Assembly (NCBI RefSeq): GCF_009911795.1
Contig: NZ_CP047898.1
Span: 1,922,001 to 1,986,000, forward strand
Source: Pseudarthrobacter psychrotolerans
Lineage (GTDB): Bacteria > Actinomycetota > Actinomycetes > Actinomycetales > Micrococcaceae
DNA: 64,000 nt
Reading direction: 5' to 3'
The notes beneath the pieces were generated by a model. That model saw only the letters and a list, made by a program, of their open reading frames with translations, had not been told where the DNA came from and searched no databases. The translations under genes and the position numbers were made by a program. Shown piece by piece: positions 9,073 through 21,699 of this stretch. Position 1 is the stretch's first letter. Every line of letters starts with the position of its first letter.

Positions 9073-10209
9073 TTAGTTACCGGTGTACGGAGAAACTACG
9101 ACGTCGACGCGCTGGAATTCCTTCAGGTCCGAATAGCCGGTGGTAGCCATCGAACGGCGGAGTGCGCCGATCAGGTTGGATGTGCCGTTGGTGTGGTGGC
9201 CGGGCCCGAACAGTACTTCTTCGAGCGGTCCGACGGTTCCGACGTTGGCGCGGTCACCGCGGGGAAGCTCCAGGTGGTGGGCCTCCTGGCCCCAGTGCCA
9301 GCCCTTGCCGGGTGCCTCTTCGGCGCGGGCGAGGGCGCTGCCCAGCATCACGGCGTCGGCGCCCATGGCGATTGCCTTGACGATGTCACCGGAGGTGCCC
9401 ATGCCGCCGTCGGCAATGACATGGACGTAGCGTCCGCCGGATTCATCCATGTAGTCACGGCGGGCGGCCGCGACGTCTGAGATGGCGGAGGCCATGGGCG
9501 AGTGGATCCCGAGGGCGCGCCGCGTGGTGGCGGTGGCTCCCCCGCCGAAGCCGACCAGGACGCCGGCGGCGCCGGTGCGCATCAGGTGCAGGGCGGGCGT
9601 GTAGCCGGCCGCGCCGCCCACAATCACGGGGACGTCCAGTTCGTAGATGAACTGCTTGAGGTTCAGGGGTTCGTGGTCTTTCGAGACGTGCTCGGCTGAC
9701 ACGGTGGTCCCGCGGATCACAAAAATGTCGACGCCGGCAGCCACCACGGTTTTGTAGTGTTCCTGGGTGCGCTGCGGGGTCAGCGAGCCAGCCACCGTCA
9801 CGCCGGCGGCGCGGATCTCGGCGAGGCGGGAGGTGATCAGTTCCGGCTGGATGGGGGCGCGGTACAGCTCCTGCATCCGGCCGGTCACCGCGGGGCTGTT
9901 GACCTCGTCCTGGAGCGCACCGATCTCGTCAAGGATGGGCTGCGGGTCTTCGTAGCGGGTCCAGAGGCCCTCAAGGTCCAGCACGCCGAGGCCGCCCAGC
10001 CGGCCCAAAGCGATGGCCGTCTCCGGGGACATGGCCGAATCCATCGGGGCCGCAATCACGGGCATCTCGAACTTGTAGGCATCGATCTGCCAGGAAACGG
10101 AAACGTCCTTGGGGTCGCGGGTACGACGGTTGGGGATAATCGCAATGTCATCCAGGGAGTAGGCACGACGCCCACGCTTGCCACGGCCGATCTCGATCTC
10201 GTAAGTCAC
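9073..10209 (-). CDS. guaB3: GuaB3-family IMP dehydrogenase-related protein
   Basis: A 378-residue TIM-barrel protein of the IMPDH/GMP reductase family without CBS domains. It keeps the N-terminal RRTRDPKDVS region and the phosphate-binding VIADGGMGTSGD loop. The position equivalent to the catalytic-Cys loop (GSICTT in GuaB) reads GFGGGATATTR, so there is no cysteine there. Its activity is therefore unclear. Its GTG start overlaps the stop of the ABC exporter (GTGA), and GGAGGA lies about 14 bases upstream, so it is translated by coupling within guaB - ABC - guaB3. Confidence 0.9.
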   Translation of the reverse strand: MTYEIEIGRGKRGRRAYSLDDIAIIPNRRTRDPKDVSVSWQIDAYKFEMPVIAAPMDSAMSPETAIALGRLGGLGVLDLEGLWTRYEDPQPILDEIGALQDEVNSPAVTGRMQELYRAPIQPELITSRLAEIRAAGVTVAGSLTPQRTQEHYKTVVAAGVDIFVIRGTTVSAEHVSKDHEPLNLKQFIYELDVPVIVGGAAGYTPALHLMRTGAAGVLVGFGGGATATTRRALGIHSPMASAISDVAAARRDYMDESGGRYVHVIADGGMGTSGDIVKAIAMGADAVMLGSALARAEEAPGKGWHWGQEAHHLELPRGDRANVGTVGPLEEVLFGPGHHTNGTSNLIGALRRSMATTGYSDLKEFQRVDVVVSPYTGN

Positions 10210-12050
10210 TGCTCTAGGTTATCCTCCAACGGTGTCAACTGCGATTCGAACATCCTGAAGTAGCGGCCGCGCAGTGCCACCAGTTCCTTGTGTGTACCCT
10301 GTTCCACAATCTGCCCGTCCTCGAGCATGTAGACAATGTCGGCCTTCTCAATCGTTGCGAGCCGGTGGCTGATGGCAATGATGGTGCTGCTGCGTTCCGC
10401 GAACAGCCGGGTGAAGATCCGGTGCTCGGCCAGCGCGTCAATAGCCGACGTCGGCTCGTCCATCACCATGAAGGTGGCGTTGCGGTAGAAATTCCGGGCC
10501 ATCGCGAGCCGCTGCCATTGGCCGCCGGAGAGCCCGCTCCCCTTCCGGCCGCGCGGATCCTCCATCCAGTTGCTGACGTAGTTGTCCAGGCCGTTGGGCA
10601 GCTTGTTGATGAACTCCAAGGCTTCGGCGTCGCCGGCCGCCCTGCGGATCCGTTCATCGTCACGGGGCGACTCGACGTCGCCAAAGCGGATGTTGTCGGC
10701 GGCCGTGGCGAACTCGTACTTCAGGAACTCCTGGCTCAGGACCGCCAGGTGGCGGTGCCAGGACTTCACGTCGACGGCGGCGAGGTCAACGCCGTCGAGC
10801 ATTACCTGCCCTGAGTCCGGCCGGTAGAGTCCGGCGAGGATCCGGATCAGGGTGGATTTTCCCGCCCCGTTCTCCCCCACGATGGCGATGTGCTGGCCTT
10901 CGCGGATCGTCATGCTGATGCCTCGGATCACCTCGGTGTCGCCGCCGGTGTAGGTGAAGCGGATGTCACGCAGTTCCACGGTTTTGGGTGCCTGAAGCAG
11001 CGGCGGCGAATGATCCGCATGCACCGGCATTGCCATGAACAGCTCGTAGTCTGTGAGGTTGGCGAGGTCCTCGTCAATCGAACTGAGGGAGGACACCAGG
11101 CTGTTTGCGGTGGACAGGGCGCGGCTGACGATCTGCTGGACATAGAGGAACTGGCCAACCGGCAAGGCGCGGGCGATGATCTGGCCCACCACCCAGATCA
11201 AGGAGACTATCTCGGCGCCGTACTGCAAGGCGTCAGCGGCGAGCTGCTTGGGAATGTAGCGCTTCTGGAAGTCCAGGCGGCGCCGCTCGTCAGCATCCCG
11301 CAGCCGGGAGCGGAGGTCCATCAGGTAGCCCACGATCCCGTAGAGACGCATCTCGGCGATGTGCTGCGGGCGGAGCAGGTTGGTTTCGATCATCCGGCGC
11401 TGGCGGCGGGAGTCCACCTGGGTGTTCCAGTGCGCGATCTGTTCACGGGAGAGCTTGAACTGCAGGTAGACGCTGGGCACGATCGCCACCAGGACAATCA
11501 CGGCGATCCACCAGCTGACCAGCAGCAGGGCTCCCACGGCCAGGATCACCGAGACCAGCTGGGTGAAGATGGCCGCGATCCGGTCCAGCACGCGTGCATA
11601 GGAATCAGAGAACCGTTTGGCCCGGTCGTAGAGGTCCACGGTTTCTTTGTCGTCGTACCGCCAGAACTCAAGTGCCAGGAAGCGCTCGTACATCTGGTCG
11701 CCCACGATGGCGCCCACCTTGAAGCTCATGAGCTGCTGGATGTAGCGGTCCACGCTGCTGAAGCCGCCCCAGAAGAGCCCCAGGGCGGCCGTGATGATGA
11801 CATAAACAATGGCCTGTTGGCCTGCCGCGGAATCGCCGGCGTAGGCTGCCGCCAGCGCCGTGGTGGTCAGCGCTGCGAAGTAGGTGGTCACCAAAGGCAG
11901 CGTCGCCGATATAAGCGAACCGACTATTTTCATCACGACGGCGGCCGGCGAGGCCCGGAAGCTGACCCGCAGCACCTGAGCGACAGCCCGGGAGTAGGGC
12001 CTCAGGGCCAGTTTCCGGCTGGGCGCCCGCGCCGGCCGCAGTTCGGACAT
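10206..12050 (-). CDS. ABC exporter half-transporter (fused permease and ATPase)
   Basis: 614 residues. The N-terminal half (about 1-330) has six membrane segments of the type IV exporter fold. The C-terminal ATPase has Walker A GENGAGKST (about residue 395), a signature GLSGGQWQR, Walker B MVMDEPTSA and the His-switch ISHRL. It would work as a dimer; the substrate cannot be told. It sits between guaB (7-base gap) and guaB3 (4-base overlap), an uncommon place for an exporter, so co-expression with purine enzymes is likely. Substrate link to nucleotides is speculation. Confidence 0.9.
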   Translation of the reverse strand: MSELRPARAPSRKLALRPYSRAVAQVLRVSFRASPAAVVMKIVGSLISATLPLVTTYFAALTTTALAAAYAGDSAAGQQAIVYVIITAALGLFWGGFSSVDRYIQQLMSFKVGAIVGDQMYERFLALEFWRYDDKETVDLYDRAKRFSDSYARVLDRIAAIFTQLVSVILAVGALLLVSWWIAVIVLVAIVPSVYLQFKLSREQIAHWNTQVDSRRQRRMIETNLLRPQHIAEMRLYGIVGYLMDLRSRLRDADERRRLDFQKRYIPKQLAADALQYGAEIVSLIWVVGQIIARALPVGQFLYVQQIVSRALSTANSLVSSLSSIDEDLANLTDYELFMAMPVHADHSPPLLQAPKTVELRDIRFTYTGGDTEVIRGISMTIREGQHIAIVGENGAGKSTLIRILAGLYRPDSGQVMLDGVDLAAVDVKSWHRHLAVLSQEFLKYEFATAADNIRFGDVESPRDDERIRRAAGDAEALEFINKLPNGLDNYVSNWMEDPRGRKGSGLSGGQWQRLAMARNFYRNATFMVMDEPTSAIDALAEHRIFTRLFAERSSTIIAISHRLATIEKADIVYMLEDGQIVEQGTHKELVALRGRYFRMFESQLTPLEDNLEQ

Positions 12051-12056
12051 CTTCGC

Positions 12057-13658
<1,602 letters not shown>

Positions 13659-13786
13659 TTAGTACATTCGGGTGCCTCATGCGCGGTCACCGTGCAGAAA
13701 GCTTTGAATAAATATTAGAACCTCCACGCCGATCCCCCTATTCCGGGAGTCCATTGTGAGCAAGGGCACGCATCCCCACCCGCGTG

Positions 13787-15867
13787 TCAGTTCCAGCCCG
13801 TCGCCGCCAGCACGCGCTCCTCAAACATGGGAATCATGCTTTCCACATAGGTCCGGCTGAGATGGTTGTCGTCCTTGTATACGTAGACGTTGCCCACCAC
13901 GGCCGGGCAGATACCGCCGGCGCAGATGAAGTCGCTCAGGTCCATCAGGTGCAGTCCGTCCACCTTCCCGCGGTAACTCTCCAGCGGTGACGGCTCCACC
14001 AGCGATTCGTTCAGCGGCGGGTTGCAGGCCGGGGCGTCCGGGCCGTGGCGCTGGACGCACTCGGGCATGTTGATGGTGAAGCGCGGGTTGTCCCGGATGC
14101 CCACGATCTCGATGCCGGCGTCCGCGATGGGCTGGATGCCTTCGACGTAGGCCGGCACCTCGGTCTCGAACGGAGCTTCCTCGTGGGTCAGGGTGGCCAC
14201 GGTGAAGACAGCATCCGGCCGGTGTTCCAGCACATAGGCTGCACTGGCCCGGTTGTAGGCGTTGCACTCGGCATTCCGGGTCTCGGATTCGGCCCCGAAA
14301 CGGCAGGCCGGCATCAGCAGGGTGACCAGCTCCCAGCCGCGGCCTTCCGCGATGGGAGCCAGGGCGGCCAGGTACTGCTGGGCGTGGGAGTCGCCGAGGA
14401 CAACAATCCGTTTGGTGGCTTCGCCGTCGGGGAGGGCCTGCCGGCACCCTTCAAGGATGGGGTCCTCGGTGGCATTCGGCCCCGTGCAGGCCTGGTATAT
14501 TCCGGCCCAGTCGTTGTCCAGGGCGGTGGGCCCGGGAATGATCCTCCCCTGCGGCGCCGGCGCTCCGGCGTTGCCCGGGGTCAGCAGGGCCGCTCCCGGC
14601 GTCAGCTCGCGGGGCTGGGCGGCAGTGGCAGCTTCCTCCGCGGTGAGGCTCGTCTGCCAGACCGCCACCGGTCCGGCCAGCAGGGCACAGCAGGCAACCA
14701 CGACGACGGCGGTACGCCAGGAGCGCACCTGCGGCCAGCGCCACTCCCGGAGCGGTTTTTCGACAAAGCGGGTGGTGAGGACGGCCAGGACCACCGAGGC
14801 GGCAATGATCGCCGCGCCCTGGATGAGGGTGGGTGCCTCGACGCTGGTAGCTGCCAGTGCCAGCACCAGGACGGGCCAGTGCCACAAATACAGGGCGTAG
14901 GAGTTGTCCCCCAGGGAGACGAGCGGCTTCCAGCTCAGGAGGCGGTCCACACCAAACCGGCTACCGCTCTGCCCGGCCACAATGATCGCCGCGGCCGCCA
15001 GGGTTGGCCACAGTGCCACGAATCCGGGGAACGCCCGGTCCACGGTCAGCAACAGACCGCAGGAGACCATGGCCACGAGGCCGGCCCAGCCGAGCACCAC
15101 ACGCAGGAGTTTCCCCGGTTTCAGGTGCGGGAGGCTAAGTGCCAGGAGCGAGCCCAGTGCGAATTCCCAGAGCCGCGTCCGGGTGTCGAAGTAGGCGTAG
15201 GCCTGGTTCGTGGCCGTCTGGTCAATCGAGAACGCGAGCGAGGTAACGAGGATGCCGGCGAACGCGGCCGCAACCACGGCCCGATAGCTGGCATTGTACC
15301 GGTGCCGGAGGAGCCGCCACACGATGGCGGCGGCGGCGAAGACGAGCGGCCACAGGATGAAGACCTGTCCTTGGATGGACAGGGACCAGAAGTGCTGCAG
15401 GGGCTGGCCGCGGCGTGGTCCTGTGCGTAGTAGTCCACGGCGGTGTCCGCCAGCAGCCAATTCTGCCGGTACAGCAGCGACGCCCAGGCCTGGTCCAGGA
15501 TGACGGGCCAGCGGCTTTGCGGGAGGATCAGCCAGGTGCCGGCCAGGACCCCGAGGATCACCACGACGGCGGCCGGCAGCAGCCGTTTGAAGAGGTGCAG
15601 CCAGTGCCGGAGCAGATTGAGGGAGGTGCCGGCTTCCACCTTCCGGACAAAGGACAGCGTCAGCAGGAAGGCCGAAATCAGGAGGAAGATATCCACCCCG
15701 CCGGACACCCGGCCAAGCCACACATGGTAGGTGACCACCATCAGTACGGCGAGCGCGCGGAGGCCTTGGACTTCGGGACGGAACGTGGGTTTCCGGGCAG
15801 GCTTCCGAGTGCCCGTCTTTGCGTCCAGCGGAGTGCGCGGGGCAGCCTCGGCTGGTGCACTGGACAC
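13787..15867 (-). CDS. OafA/YrhL-type membrane acyltransferase with C-terminal SGNH domain (frameshifted)
   Basis: Two frames join into one protein of about 693 residues. The first part (from 15867) begins the acyltransferase-3 domain: FRPEVQGLRALAVLMVV, then membrane helices. The second part continues with LQHFWSLSIQGQ, more helices, then an extracytoplasmic SGNH hydrolase-like domain with GDSHAQQY (block I) and DDNHLS (block V). The frames meet at 15400-15403, where the plus strand has four G; five would restore the frame. The GTG at 15867 was chosen because AGAGG lies 6 bases upstream. Such proteins O-acylate surface glycans. Function as a class is clear, the substrate is not. Confidence 0.85.
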
Positions 15868-16005
15868 AGAAGACCTCTCCGAGCGGGTAAGCAAAGCATC
15901 AACCCTACGGAGCCGCGCGGCCGATGGCCAATCAACGGCGGCCTTCGAGCCGCGTCGGAGCATGCCACAATCTATGCTGGCCACAGGCCAGCGAAGGGAG
16001 CCCAA

Positions 16006-16974
16006 GTGATAGTCCAGCTGCGGATCTGTGTGCCCAGTGAGCTGTCAGCAGTGACGCTTGATGCTTGCAAGGAACACACCGGAACCGCCGAGGTAGCGCT
16101 CTTTCCGGGAGCATCCGTGTCGCCGCAGGGTGATGTCATCGACGTCCAGGTTGCCAGGGAAGCGGTGGAGGAACTGCTCGAGAAACTCCACGTCCTGAAG
16201 GCGCAGGAGGTGGGATCCACTGTCATCTCCACGCCGGAACTCGTCCTGTCCCGGCGCGCGGACAAAGCCGAGGCGTCTGCCCCTGGAGACGGCGCAGACG
16301 CCTTGATCTGGGACGAGGTCACCCGCCAGACAGGCGAGGACTCCCGGCTCACCTGGAGCTACCTTGCCTTCCTGATACTGGCCACGCAGCTCGCTGCCAT
16401 CGGCATCGTGACGAACTCCACCATTGCGATCGTGGGGGCGATGGCCGTGGGGCCGGAGTTCGGCCCCCTGGCGGCGCTGGCAGTGGCCTTGGCCCGGCGC
16501 CAGTGGGCACTCGGGCGGCGTGCTGCCCTGGCGCTTGGTGTGGGATTCCCGCTGGCCATGCTGCTGGCGGCCTTAACAACGTGGGTCTCCGCGGCACTGG
16601 GCCTCTTCGCGGACAACACCCTGGACACCGGGTCTGCGGTGGAGTTCATCTACCACCCGGGACCGTATTCCCTGATCGTGGCCGTGCTGGCCGGCACGGC
16701 GGGCATGCTGTCGGTCATCAGCCGGCGATCGGCTGCACTCATCGGTGTTTTCATCTCCGTGACCACAGTTCCTGCTGCCGGGTTTGTGGCCGTGGCACTC
16801 GTGCTGGGCGAATTTGAGAAAGCAACGGGGTCGGCCCTGCAGCTGGCGCTCAACCTGATGGGCATCGTGGCGGCGGCAGTTCTGGTGCTGGTCTACTACC
16901 GGCTGGTTTCCCGGCGCTTGCCCGAAGCCGCCGCCCGGCGCCTCAGGTGGCAGCTGACGCGGACTCGCGGGTGA
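16006..16974 (+). CDS. DUF389 family membrane protein
   Basis: 322 residues. A soluble N-terminal domain of about 110 residues (with VPSELSAVTLDA near the start) precedes about six membrane helices beginning at SYLAFLILATQLAAIGI. The stretch TNSTIAIVGAMAVGPEFGP matches the conserved helix pair of the DUF389 (TIGR00341-like) family, whose function is unknown. The start is GTG at 16006 with AAGGGAG 6 bases upstream. It is divergent from the acyltransferase; the 138-base gap must hold both promoters. Confidence 0.88.
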   Translation: MIVQLRICVPSELSAVTLDACKEHTGTAEVALFPGASVSPQGDVIDVQVAREAVEELLEKLHVLKAQEVGSTVISTPELVLSRRADKAEASAPGDGADALIWDEVTRQTGEDSRLTWSYLAFLILATQLAAIGIVTNSTIAIVGAMAVGPEFGPLAALAVALARRQWALGRRAALALGVGFPLAMLLAALTTWVSAALGLFADNTLDTGSAVEFIYHPGPYSLIVAVLAGTAGMLSVISRRSAALIGVFISVTTVPAAGFVAVALVLGEFEKATGSALQLALNLMGIVAAAVLVLVYYRLVSRRLPEAAARRLRWQLTRTRG

Positions 16975-17126
16975 CAGGAACCGGGATCCTCCCGGCCAGG
17001 TACCGGGCGTCACTGCTGGCACCCGGCAGTGTCGCCGACGCCGCCGCGTACCCTCATGGCCCTGATCCCGGTGTCATCTGCGACGCATCGAATGCGGCCG
17101 GCCCTGAAGGATTCCTCTTCATTCGG

Positions 17127-18650
17127 CTACGAACGCAGCAGTGCGCGCAGCGTCTGAATGGTGTCGGCCTCCGCCGCGGCCTTGTCGTCGCGGTAGCGCT
17201 TGACGCGTGCAAACCGCAGCGCGATTCCGCCCGGATAGCGCGAGGAACGCTGTACGCCGTCAATCGCGATCTCGACCACGGTGACGGGCTCGACCCAGAC
17301 GGTACCAGCCGTGCGCCGGACCTCCAGCTCTTGGAACCTCTCGGTCTGCCAGCGCAGCAGGGCGTCGGTGAGGCCCTTGAATGTCTTGCCCACCATCACG
17401 TAGCCGCCGGGTTCGCCGAACTCGCCGGCGGGGTCGAGGGCTCCCAGGTGCAGATTCGACAGAAGCCCGGTGCGCCGTCCGGACCCCCACTCGCAGGCGA
17501 GCACTACAACGTCGTAGGTGAGCACCGGCTTCACCTTGATCCAGTTGGAACCACGCCGGCCGGCCGCATATGCCGATCCGACGGCCTTCACAACCACACC
17601 CTCATGGCCCGCGGCGAGCGCATCGCGCGACACCCTCTCAGCGACGGCCGCATCCGCCGTGATCTCCCCAGGGATCCGGTATTCGGGGGCGATGCGTTCG
17701 AGCACGCCAATGCGCGTCACCAGCGGCTCGTCGAGCAGGTTGCGCCCGTCGATGTGCAGCACGTCGAAGAACCACGGATGCAGCACCGCAGCGCGCGCCG
17801 CATCCGCCCCGAACCGCGCCATGGTCTCCTGGAACGGTCGCGGACCGCCGTCCTCGTCGAGGGCGAGGGTCTCGCCGTCGAGGATCACATCGCGCACCGG
17901 CAGTCCGCGCACCACCTCCACCACCTCGGGCAGCCGGTGGGTCACCTCGGCCAGGGTGCGTGTGTAGATGCGCACAACGTCGCCGAGACGATGCACCTGG
18001 ATGCGCGCGCCGTCGAGCTTGTATTCCACTGATGCCTCCCCCGTGGCCTCCAGCGCCGCACTGGCGCTGGCCGCGGTTGCGGCGAGCATGGGCTGCACGG
18101 GACGGCCGACGACGAGGCCGACGGCGTCCAGTTGGGCCGCCGAGCCCGTGATTGCCAGCAGGGCGGTCCCGCCGAGATCGCCGGAGAGCATCGCCGCACG
18201 GCGCACGGCGTCGACGGGCCGATCGGCGGCGCGGGCAACGGCATCGGTCAGCACCCCCTCAAGCGCACCGGTACGCAGTTCACCGAGCAGCACGCCGGCG
18301 ATGAAGGCCTGCTCGCGCTCGGTGGCTGCCGCCGTGAGCAGCCGGAGGATCGCGACGCGCTCCGCGGCTGATCCAGCGCCTGCGGTGGCGTGCAGCCGAT
18401 CCAGCGCAGCGTCGAGGTCGGCCACAGTCAGACTCGGCTCGGCGGCCGGCTCCCCCATTGCTGCTGTCATGCCGCGCCAGCCGATCCCTACGCGGCCCTG
18501 CCGAGGCTGGGCGATGAGCAAGCCGACGGCCGTGGCGATGTCCCCGGGCTCGAGCCGGCGCAGCAGGTCGGCCAGTGCATCAACTTTCGCAAGCCGGGAG
18601 CGGGTCGACGCGACGTCATCTGTAGTTTTTACGAGCTCGGCGAGCAGCAT
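17127..18650 (-). CDS. lig: ATP-dependent DNA ligase
   Basis: 507 residues, the length of mycobacterial LigB-type enzymes. An N-terminal DNA-binding domain (1-200) precedes the nucleotidyltransferase domain, whose adenylated lysine is in YKLDGARIQVH (about residue 211), followed by the OB-fold with RFARVKRYRDDKAAAEADT near the end. It seals nicks in duplex DNA and is additional to the essential NAD-dependent ligase. The ATG has no SD; CAGACT lies 6 bases upstream. No Ku or polymerase/nuclease partner genes of NHEJ are near, which fits LigB rather than LigD. Confidence 0.93.
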   Translation of the reverse strand: MLLAELVKTTDDVASTRSRLAKVDALADLLRRLEPGDIATAVGLLIAQPRQGRVGIGWRGMTAAMGEPAAEPSLTVADLDAALDRLHATAGAGSAAERVAILRLLTAAATEREQAFIAGVLLGELRTGALEGVLTDAVARAADRPVDAVRRAAMLSGDLGGTALLAITGSAAQLDAVGLVVGRPVQPMLAATAASASAALEATGEASVEYKLDGARIQVHRLGDVVRIYTRTLAEVTHRLPEVVEVVRGLPVRDVILDGETLALDEDGGPRPFQETMARFGADAARAAVLHPWFFDVLHIDGRNLLDEPLVTRIGVLERIAPEYRIPGEITADAAVAERVSRDALAAGHEGVVVKAVGSAYAAGRRGSNWIKVKPVLTYDVVVLACEWGSGRRTGLLSNLHLGALDPAGEFGEPGGYVMVGKTFKGLTDALLRWQTERFQELEVRRTAGTVWVEPVTVVEIAIDGVQRSSRYPGGIALRFARVKRYRDDKAAAEADTIQTLRALLRS

Positions 18651-18739
18651 GGCACCAGTCTGCCACGCCAGCCGGCACCGGGCCGGGGAGCGGCCCCCGG
18701 ACGCTGGACAGCGCCGGAATGCTGTTTCAGAATGGACGC

Positions 18740-19342
18740 GTGGGTATCATCGTTGCGAACCTGTTCCTCACCCTCGACGGCGTCTACCAGGCGCCCGGCG
18801 GTCGCGAAGAGGACAATGCAGGCGGCTTCGCCTTCGGCGGCTGGCAGGCGCCGGTGTCCGATGACGAGGCCGGCGCAGCCATCGCCGACGAGATCGGCCG
18901 CATCGATGCCCTGCTGCTCGGCCGGAAGACCTACGACATCTTCGCGGCCTACTGGCCGCACCAGTCCGATGCCATCGGCGGCACGCTCAATCGGGTGCCC
19001 AAATTCGTTGTCTCCAGCACCCTGACCGCTCCGGGCTGGGCGGGCACTACGGTGCTGCCGGATGCCGCTGCTGCGGGTCGGCTCCGCGAGGAGTACAACC
19101 AGGTGCACATGTTCGGCAGCGGCGTCCTTATCCGTTCACTGCTCGCGGCAGACGTGCTCGACCGCCTCCACCTCTGGCTCTATCCAATCACCCTTGGGCA
19201 GGGCAAACGCCTTTTCGACGCCGGGACCATCCCCGCCTCCTTCCGCCTCGCCGAGCCCGCACGCACCTTCCCGAAGGGGGCGGTGTCGCTGGTCTACGAG
19301 CGTGCGGGCGCCGTCGAAACGCAGGACATGCCGGGCACGTAG
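18740..19342 (+). CDS. RibD/DHFR-like reductase family protein
   Basis: About 200 residues of the RibD C-terminal (dihydrofolate reductase-like) fold: VANLFLTLDGVYQAPGG at the start, LLLGRKTYDIFAAYWP in the middle, and the NADPH-site FGSGVLIRSLLAADVLDRLHL near residue 125, then PITLGQGKRLF. Most such stand-alone proteins have no known substrate. I chose the GTG at 18740 because CAGAAT lies 6 bases upstream and homology starts there; an in-frame ATG at 18719 is the alternative. It is divergent from the ligase with a gap of under 100 bases. Confidence 0.85.
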   Translation: MGIIVANLFLTLDGVYQAPGGREEDNAGGFAFGGWQAPVSDDEAGAAIADEIGRIDALLLGRKTYDIFAAYWPHQSDAIGGTLNRVPKFVVSSTLTAPGWAGTTVLPDAAAAGRLREEYNQVHMFGSGVLIRSLLAADVLDRLHLWLYPITLGQGKRLFDAGTIPASFRLAEPARTFPKGAVSLVYERAGAVETQDMPGT

Positions 19343-19351
19343 GGCAGGAAA

Positions 19352-19372
19352 GCGCCGCAGGATTTGCGGCGC
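19352..19372 (+). terminator. Hairpin after the RibD/DHFR-like gene
   Basis: GCGCCGCA pairs with TGCGGCGC around GGATT, 9 bases after the stop codon. It is followed by A-rich, not T-rich, sequence on this strand, so alone it is a weak intrinsic terminator; it stands next to the bidirectional hairpin at 19377-19404. Confidence 0.5.
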
Positions 19373-19376
19373 AAAA

Positions 19377-19404
19377 AACCGGCCCAGCGGAGGCTGGACC
19401 GGTT
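19377..19404 (-). terminator. Bidirectional terminator between groEL and the RibD/DHFR-like gene
   Basis: On the minus strand AACCGG-T-CCAGC pairs with GCTGG-G-CCGGTT around a short loop and is followed by a run of six T (19373-19378). This is a textbook intrinsic terminator for groEL. On the plus strand the same stem is followed by TTCTTT. It lies about 140 bases after the groEL stop codon, with the 58-base tandem repeat in between. Confidence 0.85.
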
Positions 19405-19412
19405 CTTTGTGC

Positions 19413-19540
19413 GGAGCCGGTGGGTGGGCCCACACCGGCGAGGGACCCAAGTCGAGCGAAGCGAGACTTGGGAGCCGGTGGGTGGGCCCACACCGGCGAG
19501 GGACCCAAGTCGAGCGAAGCGAGACTTGGGAGCCGGTGGG
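19413..19540. repeat. 58-base tandem repeat (2 full copies plus 12 bases)
   Basis: Units 19413-19470 and 19471-19528 are identical, followed by 12 bases of a third. Each unit contains CCCAAGTC/GACTTGGG, an 8-base inverted repeat with an 11-base loop, and the self-complementary GTGGGCCCAC. The tract begins 2 bases beyond the groEL stop codon and ends before its terminator, so it is transcribed as the groEL 3' untranslated region. Each unit can fold into two hairpins. Confidence 0.9.
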
Positions 19541-19542
19541 GA

Positions 19543-21152
<1,610 letters not shown>

Positions 21153-21176
21153 GGTTTTGTCCTTTCAAAGACAGAA

Positions 21177-21219
21177 CCCCGCGCAGCTGTTCAGTCAGGG
21201 ACGGAACAGCGGCACGGGG
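21177..21219 (-). promoter_or_regulatory. Hairpin between groES and groEL
   Basis: CCCCG, GC and GCTGTTC on one side pair with GAACAGC, GC and CGGGG on the other, with two single mismatches and an 11-base loop. It fills most of the 77-base gap between groES and groEL. Intercistronic hairpins of groESL messages can be cleavage or stability sites in other bacteria; here this is inference. Confidence 0.55.
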
Positions 21220-21229
21220 ATCCAAAGAG

Positions 21230-21526
21230 TTACTTTACGACGATCGCCAGAACGTCGCGGGCGGACAGCACGAGGTACTCGGTGCCACCGGTCTTGACTT
21301 CAGTTCCGCCGTACTTGGAGTAGATAACAACGTCGCCAACGGCTACGTCGATCGGAACGCGGTTGCCGTTGTCGTCAAAGCGGCCGGGGCCTACTGCAAC
21401 AACTTCGCCTTCCTGCGGCTTTTCCTGTGCGGAGTCCGGGATAACCAGGCCGGAAGCCGTGGTCTGCTCGGCTTCGAGCGGGCGGACAACAATACGATCC
21501 TCAAGAGGCTTAATAGAGACCGACAC
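21230..21526 (-). CDS. groES: 10-kDa co-chaperonin GroES
   Basis: 98 residues, the normal length. It has the conserved start [21 protein letters not shown], the mobile-loop region ([18 protein letters not shown]), and the end [13 protein letters not shown]. It caps the GroEL ring. It is the first gene of the operon; about 140 bases of leader separate it from the promoter and CIRCE elements. Confidence 0.98.
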   Translation of the reverse strand: MSVSIKPLEDRIVVRPLEAEQTTASGLVIPDSAQEKPQEGEVVAVGPGRFDDNGNRVPIDVAVGDVVIYSKYGGTEVKTGGTEYLVLSARDVLAIVVK

Positions 21527-21638
21527 TCGGACCTCTCCTTCTACGTCAGCAAATTCATGGACAGTTGAGCTGCTTCACCGTGGCTGGCAAACCGTCGTCG
21601 CGGTGCCGGCAGCAGCCTGGCTGGCAGCTCTTCGTGTA

Positions 21639-21665
21639 TTAGCACCCTCCTAGGGAGAGTGCTAA
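21639..21665 (-). promoter_or_regulatory. CIRCE operator, proximal copy
   Basis: TTAGCACCC-N9-GAGTGCTAA, one mismatch from the consensus TTAGCACTC-N9-GAGTGCTAA bound by the HrcA repressor. It spans the predicted transcription start of groES. Confidence 0.92.
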
Positions 21666-21670
21666 TGATG

Positions 21671-21699
21671 ACTCTATGTATTGGTTAGCACTCGGTCAA
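21671..21699 (-). promoter_or_regulatory. groESL promoter
   Basis: Minus strand TTGACC (21694-21699), a 17-base spacer, and TAGAGT (21671-21676). This is the best sigma-70-type promoter in the window. The -35 box is inside the distal CIRCE spacer and the start point falls in the proximal CIRCE, so HrcA at either site would block RNA polymerase. Confidence 0.8.

Noticed and set aside
14045..15430. Plus-strand open frame over the acyltransferase
   Set aside because: Shadow of a gene with clear membrane and SGNH motifs on the minus strand.
19413..19540. CRISPR-like array
   Set aside because: The 58-base units abut directly without spacers; only two copies; no cas genes.
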